From Megaustenia siamemsis (taxonomy: Eukaryota > Mollusca > Gastropoda > Stylommatophora > Ariophantidae), in the NCBI GenBank assembly GCA_032433765.1, contig JAVIAB010000041.1, positions 81,691,428 to 81,755,427 on the forward strand: 64,000 nt of DNA, read 5' to 3'. Under the pieces are notes generated by a model. The model was not told the origin of the DNA and did not search any database. It saw nothing but the letters and a program-made list of their open reading frames with translations. This document shows positions 25,207 through 41,348 of this stretch, one piece after another. Made by a program: the position numbers and the translations under genes. Positions within the stretch are counted from its first letter, which is position 1. Each line of letters starts with the position of its first letter.

Positions 25207-28200
25207 TGGCCAGCAAGAACATAGCCATCATGAGACCTGCCATGGACAACACTTGACCAGCAAGAACATAGCCATCATGAGACCTGCCATGGACAACACT
25301 TGACCAGCAAGAACATAGCCATCATGAGACCTGCCATGGACAACACTTGACCAGCAAGAACACAGCCATCATGAGACCTGCCATGGACAACACTTGACCA
25401 GCAAGAACATAGCCATCATGAGACCTGCCATGGACAACACTTGACCAGCAAGAACACAGCCATCATGAGACCTGTCATGGACAACACTTGACCAGCAAGA
25501 ACACAGCCATCATGAGACCTGTCATGGACAACACTTGACCAGCAAGAACACAGCCATCATGAGACCTGTCATGGACAACACTTGACCAGCAAGAACACAG
25601 CCATCATGAGACCTGTCATGGACAACACTTGACCAGCAAGAACACAACCATCATGAGACCTGTCATGGACAACACTTGACCAGCAAGAACACAGCCATCA
25701 TGAGACCTGTCATGGACAACACTTGACCAGCAAGAACATAGCCATCATGAGACCTGTCATGGACAACACTTGACCAGCAAGAACACAGCCATCATGAGAC
25801 CTGTCATGGACAACACTTGACCAGCAAGAACACAGCCATCATGAGACCTGTCATGGACAACACTTGACCAGCAAGAACACAGCCATCATGAGACCTGTCA
25901 TGGACAACACTTGACCAGCAAGAACACAGCCATCATGAGACCTGTCATGGACAACACTTGACCAGCAAGAACACAACCATCATGAGACCTGTCATGGACA
26001 ACACTTGACCAGCAAGAACACAGCCATCATGAGACCTGTCATGGACAACACTTGACCAGCAAGAACATAGCCATCATGAGACCTGTCATGGACAACACTT
26101 GACCAGCAAGAACACAGCCATCATGAGACCTGTCATGGACAACACTTGACCAGCAAGAACACAGCCATCATGAGACCTGTCATGGACAACACTTGACCAG
26201 CAAGAACATAGCCATCATGAGACCTGTCATGGACAACACTTGACCAGCAAGAACACAGCCATCATGAGACCTGTCATGGACAACACTTGACCAGCAAGAA
26301 CACAACCATCATGAGACCTGCCATGGGCAACACTTGACCAGCAAGAACACAACCATCATGAGACCTGTCATGGACAACACTTGACCAGCAAGGACACAAC
26401 CATCATGAGACCTGTCATGGACAACACTTGACCAGCAAGGACACAACCATCATGAGACCTGTCATGGACAACACTTGACCAGCAAGGACACAACCATCAT
26501 GAGACCTGCCATGGACAACACTTGACCAGCAAGGACACAACCATCATGAGACCTGTCATGGACAACACTTGACCAGCAAGGACACAACCATCATGAGACC
26601 TGCCATGGACAACACTTGACCAGCAAGAACACAACCGTCATGAGACCTGCCATGCACAACACTTGACCAGCAAGGACACAACCATCATGAGACCTATCAT
26701 GGACAACATTTGACCAGCAAGAACACAGCCATCATGAGACCTGCCATGGACAACACTTGACCAGCAAGAACACAACCATCATGAGACCTGTCATGGACAA
26801 CACTTGACCAGCAAGAACACAGCCATCATGAGACCTGTCATGGACAACACTTGACCAGCAAGGACACAACCATCATGAGACCTGTCATGGACAACACTTG
26901 ACCAGCAAGAACACAACCATCATGAGACCTGTCATGGACAACACTTGACCAGCAAGAACACAGCCATCATGAGACCTGTCATGGACAACACTTGATCAGC
27001 AAGAACACAACCATCATGAGACCTGCCATGGACAACACTTGACCAGCAAGAACACAACCATCATGAGACCAGCCATGGACAACACTTGACCAGCAAGAAC
27101 ACAGCCATCATGAGACCTGTCATGGACAACACTTGACCAGCAAGGACACAACCATCATGAGACCTGTCATGGACAACACCTGACCAGCAAGAACACAGCC
27201 ATCATGAGACCTGTCATGGACAACACATGACCAGCAAGAACACAACCGTCATGAGACCTGCCATAGACAACACTTGACCAGCAAGAACACAACCATCATG
27301 AGATCTGCCATGCACAACACTTGACCAGCAAGAACACAACCGTCATGAGACCTGCCATGGACAACACTTGACCAGCAAGAACACAACCATCATGAGACCT
27401 ATCATGGACAACATTTGACCAGCAAGAACACAACAACATGAGACCTGCCATGGATAACACATGGCCATCATGAGACCTGCCATGGACAACACTTGACCAG
27501 CAAGAACACAGACATCATGAGACCTGCCATGGACAACACTTGACCAGCAAGAACACAACCATCATGAGACCTGCCACGGACAACACTTGACCAGCAAGAA
27601 CACAACCACCATGAGACCTGCCATGGACAACACGTGACCAGCAAGAACACAACCGTCATGAGACCTGCCACGGACAACACATGACCAGCAAGAACACAGA
27701 CATCATGAGACCTGCCATGGACAACACTTGACCAGCAAGAACACAACCATCATGAGACCTGCCATGGACAACACTTGACCAGCAAGAACACAACCATCAT
27801 GAGACCTGCCATGGACAACACATGACCACCAAGAACACAGCCATCATGAGACCTGCCATAGACAACACTTGACCAGCAAGAACACAGACATCATGAGACC
27901 TGCCATGGACAACACTTGACCAGCAAGAACACAGACATCATAAGACCTGCCATGGACAACACTTGACCAGCAAGAACACAGACATCATGAGACCTGCCAT
28001 GGACAACACTTGACCAGCAAGAAAACAGACATCATGAGACCTGCCATGGACAACACTTGACCAGCAAGAACACAGACATCATGAGACCTGCCATGGACAA
28101 AACTTGACCAGCAAGAACACAGACATCATAAGACTTGCCATGGACAACACTTGACCAGCAAGAACACAACCATCATGAGACCTGCCATGGACAACACTTG

Positions 28201-31200
28201 ACCAGCAAGAACAAAGACATCATGAGACTTGCCATGGACAACACTTGACCAGCAAGAACACAGACATCATGAGACCTGCCATGGACAACACTTGACCAGC
28301 AAGAACACAGACATCATAAGACTTTCCATGGACAACACTTGACCAGCAAGAACACAGAAATTATGAGACCTGCCATGGACAACACTTGACCAGCAAGAAC
28401 ACAGACATCATGAGACTTGCCATGGACAACACTTGACCAGCAAGAACACAGACATCATGAGACTTGCCATGGACAACACTTGACCAGCAAGAACACAGAC
28501 ATCATGAGACTTGCCATGGACAACACTTGACCAGCAAGAACACAACCATCATGAGACCTGCCATGGACAACACTTGACCAGCAAGAACACAACCATCATA
28601 AGACCTGCCATGGACAACACTTGACCAGTAAGAACACAACCATTATGAGACCTGCCATGGACAACACATGACCAGCAAGAACACAACCATCATGAGACCT
28701 GTCATGGACAACAAATGACCAGCAAGAACACAACCATCATGAGACCTGCCATGAACAACACATGACCAGCAAGAACACAACCATCATGAGACCTGTCATG
28801 GACAACACTTGACCAGCAAGAACACAACCATCATGAGACCTGCCATGGACAACACTTGACCAGCAAGAACACAACCATCATGAGACCTGCCATGGACAAC
28901 ACTTGACCAGCAAGAACACAGACATCATGAGACTTGCCATGGACAACACTTGACCAGCAAGAACACAGACATCATGAGACCTGCCATGGACAACACTTGA
29001 CCAGCAAGAACACAACCATCATAAGACCTGCCATGGACAACACTTGACCAGCAAGAACACAACCATCATGAGACCAGCCATGGACAACACTTGACCAGCA
29101 AGAACACAACCATCATGAGACTTGCCATGGACAACACTTGACCAGCAAAAACACAACCATCATGAGACCTGTCATGGACAACACTTGACCAGCAAGAACA
29201 CAACCGTCATGAGACCTGCCATGGACAACACTTGACCAGCAAGAACACAACCATCATGAGACCTGTCATGGACAACATTTGACCAGCAAGAACACAACCA
29301 TCATGAGATCTGCCATGGACAACATTTGACCAGCAAGAACACAACCATCATGAGACCTGTCATGGACAACATTTGACCAGCAAGAACACAACCATCATGA
29401 GATCTGTCATGGACAACACATGACCAGCAAGAACACAGCCATCATGAGACCTGCCACGGACAACACATGACCAGCAAGAACACAGCCATCATGAGACCTG
29501 CCACGGACAACACTTGACCAGCAAGAACACAACCACCATGAGACCTGCCATGGACAACACGTGACCAGCAAGAACACAACCATCATGAGACCTGCCATGA
29601 ACAACACATGACCAGCAAGAACACAACATTCATGAGACCTGCCATGGACAACATTGACCAGCAAGAACACAGCCATCATGAGACCTGCCATGAACAACAC
29701 ATGACCAGCAAGAACACAACCATCATAAGACCTGCCATGGACAACACTTGACCAGCAAGAACACAACCATCATGAGACCTGCCATGGACAACACATGACC
29801 AGCAAGAACACAACCATCATGAGACCTGCCATGGACAACACATGACCAGCAAGAACACAACCATCATGAGACCTGCCATGGACAACACATGACCAGCAAG
29901 AACACAACCATCATGAGACCTGCCACGGACAACACTTGACCAGCAAGAACACAACCATCATAAGACCTGCCACGGACAACACTTGACCAGCAAGTACACA
30001 ACCATCATGAGACCTGCCATAGACAACACTTGACCAGCAAGAACACAGCCATCATGAGACCTGCCATGGACAACACTTGACCAGCAAGAACACAGCCATC
30101 ATGAGACCTGCCATAGACAACACTTGACCAGCAAGAACACAGCCATCATGAGACCTGCCATGGACAACACTTGACCAGCAAGAACACAGCCATCATGAGA
30201 CCTGCCATGGACAACACTTGACCAGCAAGAACACAACCATCATGAGACCTGCCATTGACAACACTTGACCAGCAAGAACACAGCCATCATGAGACCTGCC
30301 ATGGACAACACTTGACCAGCAAGAACACAACCATCATGAGACCTGTCATGGACAACACTTGACCAGCAAGAACACAACAATCATGAGACCTGCCATGGAC
30401 AACACTTGACCAGCAAGAACACAGCCATCATGAGACCTGCCATGGACAAAACTTGACCAGCAACAACACAGCCATCATGAGACCTGCCATGGACAACACT
30501 TGACCAGCAAGAACACAGACATCATGAGACCTGCCATGGACAACACTTGACCAGCAAGAACACAGCCATCATGAGACCTGCCATGAACAACACATGACCA
30601 GCAAGAACACAACCATCATGAGACCTGCCATGAACAACACTTGACCAGCAAGAACACAACCATCATGAGACCTGCCATGAACAACACATGACCAGCAAGA
30701 ACACAACCATCATGAGACCTGCCATGAACAACACATGACCAGCAAGAACACAACCATCATGAGACCTGCCATGGACAACACTTGACCAGCAAGAACACAG
30801 CCATCATGAGACCTGCCATGAACAACACATGACCAGCAAGAACACAACCATCATGAGACCTGCCATGAACAACACTTGACCAGCAAGAACACAACCATCA
30901 TGAGACCTGCCATGAACAACACATGACCAGCAAGAACACAACCATCATAAGACCTGCCATGGACAACACTTGACCAGCAAAAACACAACCATCATGAGAC
31001 CTGCCATGAACAACACATGACCAGCAAGAACACAACCATCATGAGACCTGCCATGGACAACACATGACCAGCAAGAACACAACCATCATGAGACCTGCCA
31101 TGGACAACACATGACCAGCAAGAACACAACCATCATGTGACCTGCCACGGACAACACTTGACCAGCAAGAACACAACCATCATGAGACCTGCCACGGACA

Positions 31201-34200
31201 ACACTTGACCAGCAAGAACACAACCATCATGAGACCTGCCATAGACAACACTTGACCAGCAAGAACACAGCCATCATGAGACCTGCCATGGACAACACTT
31301 GACCAGCAAGAACACAGCCATCATGAGACCTGCCATAGACAACACTTGACCAGCAAGAACACAGCCATCATGAGACCTGCCATGGACAACACTTGACCAG
31401 CAAGAACACAGACATCATGAGACCTGCCATGGATAACACTTGACCAGCAAGAACACAACCATCATGAGACCTGCCATTGACAACACTTGACCAGCAAGAA
31501 CACAGCCATCATGAGACCTGCCATGGACAACACTTGACCAACAAGAACAAAACCATCATGAGACCTGTCATGGACAACACTTGACCAGCAAGAACACAAC
31601 CATCATGAGACCTGCTATGGACAACACTTGACCAGCAAGAACACAGCCATCATGAGACCTGCCATGGACAACACTTGACCAGCAAGAACACAGCCATCAT
31701 GAGACCTGCCATGGACAACACTTGACCAGCAAGAACACAGACATCATGAGACCTGCCATGGACAACACTTGACCAGCAAGAACACAGCCATCATGATACC
31801 TGCCATGGACAACACTTGACCAGCAAGAACACAGCCATCATGAGACCTGCCATGGACAACACTTGACCAGCAAGAACACAACCATCATGAGACCTGTCAT
31901 GGACAACACTTGACCAGCAAGAACACAACCATCATGAGACCTGCCATGGACAACACTTGACCAGCAAGAACACAGCCATCATGTGACCTGCCATGGACAA
32001 CACTTGACCAGCAAGAACACAACCATCATGAGACCTGTCATGGACAACACTTGACCAGCAAGAACACAACCATCATGAGACCTGCCATGGACAACACTTG
32101 ACCAGCAAGAACACAGCCATCATGAGACCTGCCATGGACAAAACTTGACCAGCAAGAACACAGCCATCATGAGACCTGCCATGGACAACACTTGACCAGC
32201 AAGAACACAGACATCATGAGACCTGCCATGGACAACACTTGACCAGCAAGAACACAGCCATCATGAGACCTGCCATGAACAACACTTGACCAGCAAGAAC
32301 ACAGCGATCATGAGACCTGCCATTGACAACACTTGACCAGCAAGAACACAACCATCATGAGACCTGCCATGGGCAACACATGACCAGCAAGAACACAGCC
32401 ATCATGAGACCTGCCATGGACAACACATGACCAGCAAGAACACAACCATCATGAGACCTGCCATGGACAACACATGGCCATCATGAGACCTGCCATGGAC
32501 AACACATGGCTATCATGAGACCTGCCATTGACAACACATGGCCATCATGAGACCTGCCATGGACAACACATGGCCATCATGAGACCTGCCATGGACAACA
32601 CTTGACCAGCAAGAACACAACCATCATGAGACCTGCCACGGACAACACTTGACCAGCAAGAACACAACCATCATGAGACCTGCCATGGACAACACATGGC
32701 CATCATGAGACCTGCCACGGACAACACTTGACCAGCAAGAACACAACCATCATGAGACCTGCCATAGACAACACTTGACCAGCAAGAACACAGCCATCAT
32801 GAGACCTGCCATGGACAACACTTGACCAGCAAGAACACAGCCATCATGAGACCTGCCATAGACAACACTTGACCAGCAAGAACACAGCCATCATGAGACC
32901 TGCCATGGACAACACTTGACCAGCAAGAACACAGCCATCATGAGACCTGCCATGGATAACACTTGACCAGCAAGAACACAACCATCATGAGACCTGCCAT
33001 TGACAACACTTGACCAGCAAGAACACAGCCATCATGAGACCTGCCATGGACAACACTTGACCAGCAAGAACAAAACCATCATGAGACCTGTCATGGACAA
33101 CACTTGACCAGCAAGAACACAACCATCATGAGACCTGCTATGGACAACACTTGACCAGCAAGAACACAGCCATCATGAGACCTGCCATGGACAACACTTG
33201 ACCAGCAAGAACACAACCATCATGAGACCTGCCATGGACAACACTTGACCAGCAAGAACACAGACATCATGAGACCTGCCATGGACAACACTTGACCAGC
33301 AAGAACACAGCCATCATGATACCTGCCATGGACAACACTTGACCAGCAAGAACACAGCCATCATGAGACCTGCCATGGACAACACTTGACCAGCAAGAAC
33401 ACAACCATCATGAGACCTGTCATGGACAACACTTGACCAGCAAGAACACAACCATCATGAGACCTGCCATGGACAACACTTGACCAGCAAGAACACAGCC
33501 ATCATGTGACCTGCCATGGACAACACTTGACCAGCAAGAACACAACCATCATGAGACCTGTCATGGACAACACTTGACCAGCAAGAACACAACCATCATG
33601 AGACCTGCCATGGACAACACTTGACCAGCAAGAACACAGCCATCATGAGACCTGCCATGGACAAAACTTGACCAGCAAGAACACAGCCATCATGAGACCT
33701 GCCATGGACAACACTTGACCAGCAAGAACACAGACATCATGAGACCTGCCATGGACAACACTTGACCAGCAAGAACACAGCCATCATGAGACCTGCCATG
33801 AACAACACATGACCAGCAAGAACACAACCATCATGAGACCTGCCATGAACAACACTTGACCAGCAAGAACACAACCATCATGAGACCTGCCATGAACAAC
33901 ACATGACCAGCAAGAACACAACCATCATGAGACCTGCCATGAACAACACATGACCAGCAAGAACACAACCATCATGAGACCTGCCATGGACAACACTTGA
34001 CCAGCAAGAACACAGCCATCATGAGACCTGCCATGAACAACACATGACCAGCAAGAACACAACCATCATGAGACCTGCCATGAACAACACTTGACCAGCA
34101 AGAACACAACCATCATGAGACCTGCCATGAACAACACATGACCAGCAAGAACACAACCATCATAAGACCTGCCATGAACAACACTTGACCAGCAAGAACT

Positions 34201-37200
34201 CAACCATCATGAGACCTGCCATGGACAACACATGACCAGCAAGAACACAACCATCATGAGACCTGCCATGGACAACACATGACCAGCAAGAACACAACCA
34301 TCATGAGACCTGCCATAGACAACACTTGACCAGCAAGAACACAGCCATCATGAGACCTGCCATGGACAACACTTGACCAGCAAGAACACAACCATCATGA
34401 GACCTGCCATTGACAACACTTGACCAGCAAGAACACAGCCATCATGAGACCTGCCATGGACAACACATGACCAGCAAGAACACAACCATCATGAGACCTG
34501 CCATGGACAACACATGGCCATCATGAGACCTGCCATGGACAACACATGGCCATCATGAGACCTGCCATTGACAACACATGGCCATCATGAGACCTGCCAT
34601 GGACAACACATGGCCATCATGAGACCTGCCATGGACAACACTTGACCAGCAAGAACACAACCATCATGAGACCTGCCACGGACAACACTTGACCAGCAAG
34701 AACACAACCATCATGAGACCTGCCATGGACAACACATGGCCATCATGAGACCTGCCACGGACAACATTTGACCAGCAAGAACACAACCATCATGAGACCT
34801 GCCATGGACAACACATGACCAGCATGAACACAACCATCATGAGACCTGCCACGGACAACACTTGACCAGCAAGAACACAGACATCATGAGACTTGCCATG
34901 GACAACACATGACCAGCAAGAACACAGACATCATGAGACTTGCCATGGACAACACATGACCAGCTAGAACACAACCATCATGAGACCTGCCATGGACAAC
35001 ACATGACCAGCAAGAACACAGACATCATGAGACTTGCCATGGACAACACTTGACCAGCAAGAACACAGCCATCATGAGACATGCCATGGACAACACTTGA
35101 CCAGCAAGAACACAACCATCATGAGACCTGCCATGGACAACACATGACCAGCAAGAACACAACCATCATGAGACCTGCCATGGACAACACTTGACCAGCA
35201 AGAACACAGCCATCATGAGACCTGCCATGGACAACACTTGACCAGCAAGAACACAACCATCATGAGACCTGCCATGGACAACACATGACCAGCAAGAACA
35301 CAACCATCATGAGACCTGCCATGGACAACACTTGACCAGCAAGAACACAGCCATCATGAGACCTGTCATGGACAACACTTGACCAGCAAGAACACAGCCA
35401 TCATGAGATCTGCCATGCACAACACATGACCAGCAAGAACACAGCCATCATGAGACCTGCCATGGACAACATTTGACCAGCAAGAACACAACCATCATGA
35501 GACATGCCATGGACAACATTTGACCAGCAAGAACACAACCATCATGGGACCTGTCATGGACAACATTTGACCTGCAAGAACACAACCATCATGAGACCTG
35601 CCATGGACAACACATGACCAGCAAGAACACAACCATCATGAGACCTGTCATGGACAACACTTGACCAGCAAGAACACAACCATCATGAGACCTGTCATGG
35701 ACAACACTTGACCAGCAAGAACACAACCATCATGAGACCTGCCATGGACAACACATGACCAGCAAGAACACAACCATCATGAGACCTGTCATGGACAACA
35801 CGTGACCAGCAAGAACACAACCATCATGAGACCTGCCATGGACAACACTTGACCAGCAAGAACACAACCATCATGAGACCTGCCATGGACAACACTTGAC
35901 CAGCAAGAACACAACCATCATGAGACCTGCCATGGACAACACTTGACCAGCAAGAACACAACCATCATGAGACCTGTCATGGACAACACATGACCAGCAA
36001 GAACACAACCATCATGAGACCTGTCATGGACAACACTTGACCAGCAAGAACACAACCATCATGAGACCTGTCATGGACAACACTTGACCAGCAAGAACAC
36101 AACCATCATGAGACCTGTCATAGACAACACATGACCAGCAAAAACACAACCATCATGAGACCTGCCATGGACAACACATGACCAGCAAGAACACAGCCAT
36201 CATGAGACCTGCCATGGACAACACTTGACCAGCAAGAACACAGACAGCATGAGACATGCCATGGACAACACTTGACCAGCAAGAACACAACCATCATGAG
36301 ACCTGTCATGGACAACACTTGACCAGCAAGAACACAGACATCATGAGACATGCCATGGACAACACATAACCAGCAATAACACAACCATCATGAGACCTGC
36401 CATGGACAACACATGACCAGCAAGGACACAGCCATCATGAGACCTGCCATGGACAACACTTGACCAGCAAGAACACAACCATCATGAGACCTGCCATGGA
36501 CAACACTTGACCAGCAAGAACACAACCATCATGAGACCTGCCATGGACAACACTTGACCAGCAAGAACACAATCATCATGAGAACTGTCATGGACAACAC
36601 TTGACCAGCAAGAACACAACCATCATGAGACCTGCCATTGACAACACTTGACCAGCAAGAACACAGCCATCATGAGACCTGCCATTGACAACACTTGACC
36701 AGCAAGAACACAGCCATCATGAGAACTGCCATGGACAAAACTTGACCAGCAAGAACACAGCCATCATGAGACCTGCCATGGACAAAACTTGACCAGCAAG
36801 AACACAACCATCATGAGACCTGCCATGGACAAAACTTGACCAGCAAGAACACAACCATCATGAGACCTGCCATGGACAAAACTTGACCAGCAAGAACACA
36901 ACCATCATGAGAACTGCCATGGACAAAACTTGACCAGCAAGAACACAACCATCATGAGACCTGCCACGGACAACACTTGACCAGCAAGAACACAACCATC
37001 ATGAGACCTGCCATAGACAACACTTGACCAGCAAGAACACAACCATCATGAGACCTGCCATAGACAACACTTGACCAGCAAGAACACAGCCATCATGAGA
37101 CCTGCCATGGACAAAACTTGACCAGCAAGAACACAACCATCATGAGACCTGCCATGGACAACACTTGACCAGCAAGAACACAACCATCATGACACCTGTC

Positions 37201-40200
37201 ATGGACAAAACTTGACCAGCAAGAACACAACCATCATGAGACCTGCCATGGACAACACTTGACCAGCAAGAACACAACCATCATGAAACCTGCCATGGAC
37301 AACACATGACCAGCAAGAACACAACCATCATGAGACCTGCCATGAACAACACATGACCAGCAAGAACACAGCTATCATGAGACCTGCCATGGACAACACT
37401 TGACCAGCAAGAACACAGCCATCATGAGACCTGCCATGGACAACACATGACCAGCAAGAACACAGCCATCATGAGACCTGCCATAGACAACACTTGACCA
37501 GCTAGAACACAGACATCATGAGACCTGCCATGGACAACACTTGACCAGCTAGAACACAACCATCATGAGACCTGCCATGAACAACACATGACCAGCAAGG
37601 ACACAACCATCATGAGACCTGCCATGGACAACACGTGTCCAGCAAGAACACAACCATCATGAGACCTGCCATGGACAACACGTGTCCAGCAAGAACACAA
37701 CCATCATGAGACCTGCCATGAACAACAAATGACCAGCAAGAACACAGACATCATGAGACCTGTCATGGACAACACTTGACCAGCAAGAACACAACCATCA
37801 TGAGGCCTGCCATGGACAACACTTGACCAGCAAGAACACAACCATCATGAGACCTGTCATGGACAACACTTGACCAGCAAGAACACAACCATCATGAGAC
37901 CTGTCATGGACAACATTTGACCAGCAAGAACACAGCCATCATGAGACCTGCCATGGACAACACTTGACCAGCAAGAACACAACCATCATGAGACCTGCCA
38001 TGGACAACACATAACCAGCAAGAACACGGCCATCATGAGACCTGCCATGGACAACACATGACCAGCTAGAACACGGCCATCATAAGACCTGCCATGGACA
38101 ACACATGACCAGCAAGAACACAGCCATCATGAGACCTGCCATGGACAACACATAACCAGCAAGAACACGGCCATCATGAGACCTGCCATGGACAACACAT
38201 GACCAGCAAGAACACAGCCATCATGAGACCTGCCATGGACAACACATGACCAGCAAGAACACAGCCATCATGAGACCTGCCATGGACAACACTTAACCAG
38301 CAAGAACACAACCGTCATGAGACCTGCCATGGACAACACTTGACCAGCAAGAACACAACCATCAAGAGACCTGCCATGGACAACACTTGACCAGCAAGGA
38401 TACAACCATCATGAGATCTGCCATGGACAACACTTGACCAGCAAGAACACAGCCATCATGAGACCTGCCATGGACAACACTTGACCAGCAAGAACACAGC
38501 CATCATGAGACCTGCCATGGACAACACTTGACCAGCAAGAACACAGCCATCATGAGACCTGCCATGGACAACACATGACCAGCAAGAACACAGCCATCAT
38601 GAGACCTGCCATGGACAACACTTGACCAGCAAGAGCACAACCATCATGAGACCTGCCATGGACAACACTTGACCAGCAAGAACACAGCCATCATGAGACC
38701 TGCCATGGACAACACATGACCAGCAAGAACACAGCCATCATGAGACCTGCCATGGACAACACTTGACCAGCAAGAACACAGCCATCATGAGACCTGCCAT
38801 AGACAACACTTGACCAGCAAGAACACAGACATCATGAGACCTGCCATGGACAACACTTGACCAGCAAGAACACTACCATCATGAGACCTGCCATGAACAA
38901 CACATGACCAGCAAGGACACAACCATCATGAGACCTGCCATGGACAAGACGTGTCCAGCAAGAACACAGCCATCATGAGACCTGCCATGAACAACACTTG
39001 ACCAGCAAGAACACAGCCATCATGAGACCTGCCATGGACAACACATGACCAGCAAGAACACAGCCATCATGAGACCTGCCATAGACAACACTTGACCAGC
39101 TAGAACACAGACATCATGAGACCTGCCATGGACAACACTTGACCAGCTAGAACACAACCATCATGAGACCTGCCATGAACAACACATGACCAGCAAGGAC
39201 ACAACCATCATGAGACCTGCCATGGACAACACGTGTCCAGCAAGAACACAACCATCATGAGACCTGCCATGGACAACACGTGTCCAGCAAGAACACAACC
39301 ATCATGAGACCTGCCATGAACAACAAATGACCAGCAAGAACACAGACATCATGAGACCTGTCATGGACAACACTTGACCAGCAAGAACACAACCATCATG
39401 AGGCCTGCCATGGACAACACTTGACCAGCAAGAACACAACCATCATGAGACCTGTCATGGACAACACTTGACCAGCAAGAACACAACCATCATGAGACCT
39501 GTCATGGACAACATTTGACCAGCAAGAACACAGCCATCATGAGACCTGCCATGGACAACACTTGACCAGCAAGAACACAACCATCATGAGACCTGCCATG
39601 GACAACACATAACCAGCAAGAACACGGCCATCATGAGACCTGCCATGGACAACACATGACCAGCTAGAACACGGCCATCATAAGACCTGCCATGGACAAC
39701 ACATGACCAGCAAGAACACAGCCATCATGAGACCTGCCATGGACAACACATAACCAGCAAGAACACGGCCATCATGAGACCTGCCATGGACAACACATGA
39801 CCAGCAAGAACACAGCCATCATGAGACCTGCCATGGACAACACATGACCAGCAAGAACACAGCCATCATGAGACCTGCCATGGACAACACTTAACCAGCA
39901 AGAACACAACCGTCATGAGACCTGCCATGGACAACACTTGACCAGCAAGAACACAACCATCAAGAGACCTGCCATGGACAACACTTGACCAGCAAGGATA
40001 CAACCATCATGAGATCTGCCATGGACAACACTTGACCAGCAAGAACACAGCCATCATGAGACCTGCCATGGACAACACTTGACCAGCAAGAACACAGCCA
40101 TCATGAGACCTGCCATGGACAACACTTGACCAGCAAGAACACAGCCATCATGAGACCTGCCATGGACAACACATGACCAGCAAGAACACAGCCATCATGA

Positions 40201-41348
40201 GACCTGCCATGGACAACACTTGACCAGCAAGAGCACAACCATCATGAGACCTGCCATGGACAACACTTGACCAGCAAGAACACAGCCATCATGAGACCTG
40301 CCATGGACAACACATGACCAGCAAGAACACAGCCATCATGAGACCTGCCATGGACAACACTTGACCAGCAAGAACACAGCCATCATGAGACCTGCCATAG
40401 ACAACACTTGACCAGCAAGAACACAGACATCATGAGACCTGCCATGGACAACACTTGACCAGCAAGAACACTACCATCATGAGACCTGCCATGAACAACA
40501 CATGACCAGCAAGGACACAACCATCATGAGACCTGCCATGGACAAGACGTGTCCAGCAAGAACACAGCCATCATGAGACCTGCCATGAACAACACATGAC
40601 CAGCAAGAACACAACCATCATGAGACCTGTCATGGACAACACATGACCAGCAAGAACACAACCGTCATGAGACCTGTCATGGACAACACATGACCAGCAA
40701 GAACACAACCATCATGAGACCTGCCATGGACAACACATGACCAGCAAGAACACAGACATCATGAGACCTGCCATGGACAACACTTGACCAGCAAGAACAC
40801 AACCATCATGAGACCTGTCATGGACAACACATGACCAGCAAGAACACAACCATCATGAGACCTGCCATGGACAACACTTGACCAGCAAGAACACAACCAT
40901 CATGAGACCTGTCATGGACAACACTTGACCAGCAAGAACACAGCCATCATGAGACCTGCCATGGACAACACATGACCAGCAAGAACACAACCATCATGAG
41001 ACCTGTCATGGACAACACTTGACCAGCAAGAACACAACCATCATGAGACCTGTCATGGACAACATTTGACCAGCAAGAACACAGACATCATGAGACCTGT
41101 CATGGACAACACATGACCAGCAAGAACACAGACATCATGAGACCTGCCATGGACAACACTTGACCAGCAAGAACACAACCATCATGAGACCTGCCACGGA
41201 CAACATTTGACCTGCAAGAACACAACCATCATGAGACCTGCCATGGACAACACTTGACCAGCAAGAACACAGCCATCATGAGACCTGTCATGGACAACAC
41301 TTGACCAGCAAGAACACAGACATCATGAGACCTGCCATGGACAACACA
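25207..41348. repeat. Very large tandem array, 47-bp unit (about 340-350 copies) in intron 2
   Basis: The unit is ACCAGCAAGAACACAACCAT then CATGAGACCTGCCATGGACA and ACACTTG. Four positions vary: AACCATC/AGCCATC/AGACATC; ACACTTG/ACACATG/ACGTGTC; GCCATGG/GTCATGG/GCCACGG; and GGACAAC/GAACAAC/AGACAAC/TGACAAC. The left third is rich in GTCATGG, the right in GCCATGG. Shortened 32-bp units lacking ACCAGCAAGAACACA cluster near 32470-32580 and 34510-34620. Higher-order duplications of 1523 and 1598 bp are visible. No spacer-like unique sequence separates the units. Confidence 0.98.

Noticed and set aside
25207..41348. CRISPR-like array
   Set aside because: Units are head-to-tail with no unique spacers between them, variation is point-like, and there are no cas-like genes. 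It is an intronic minisatellite.
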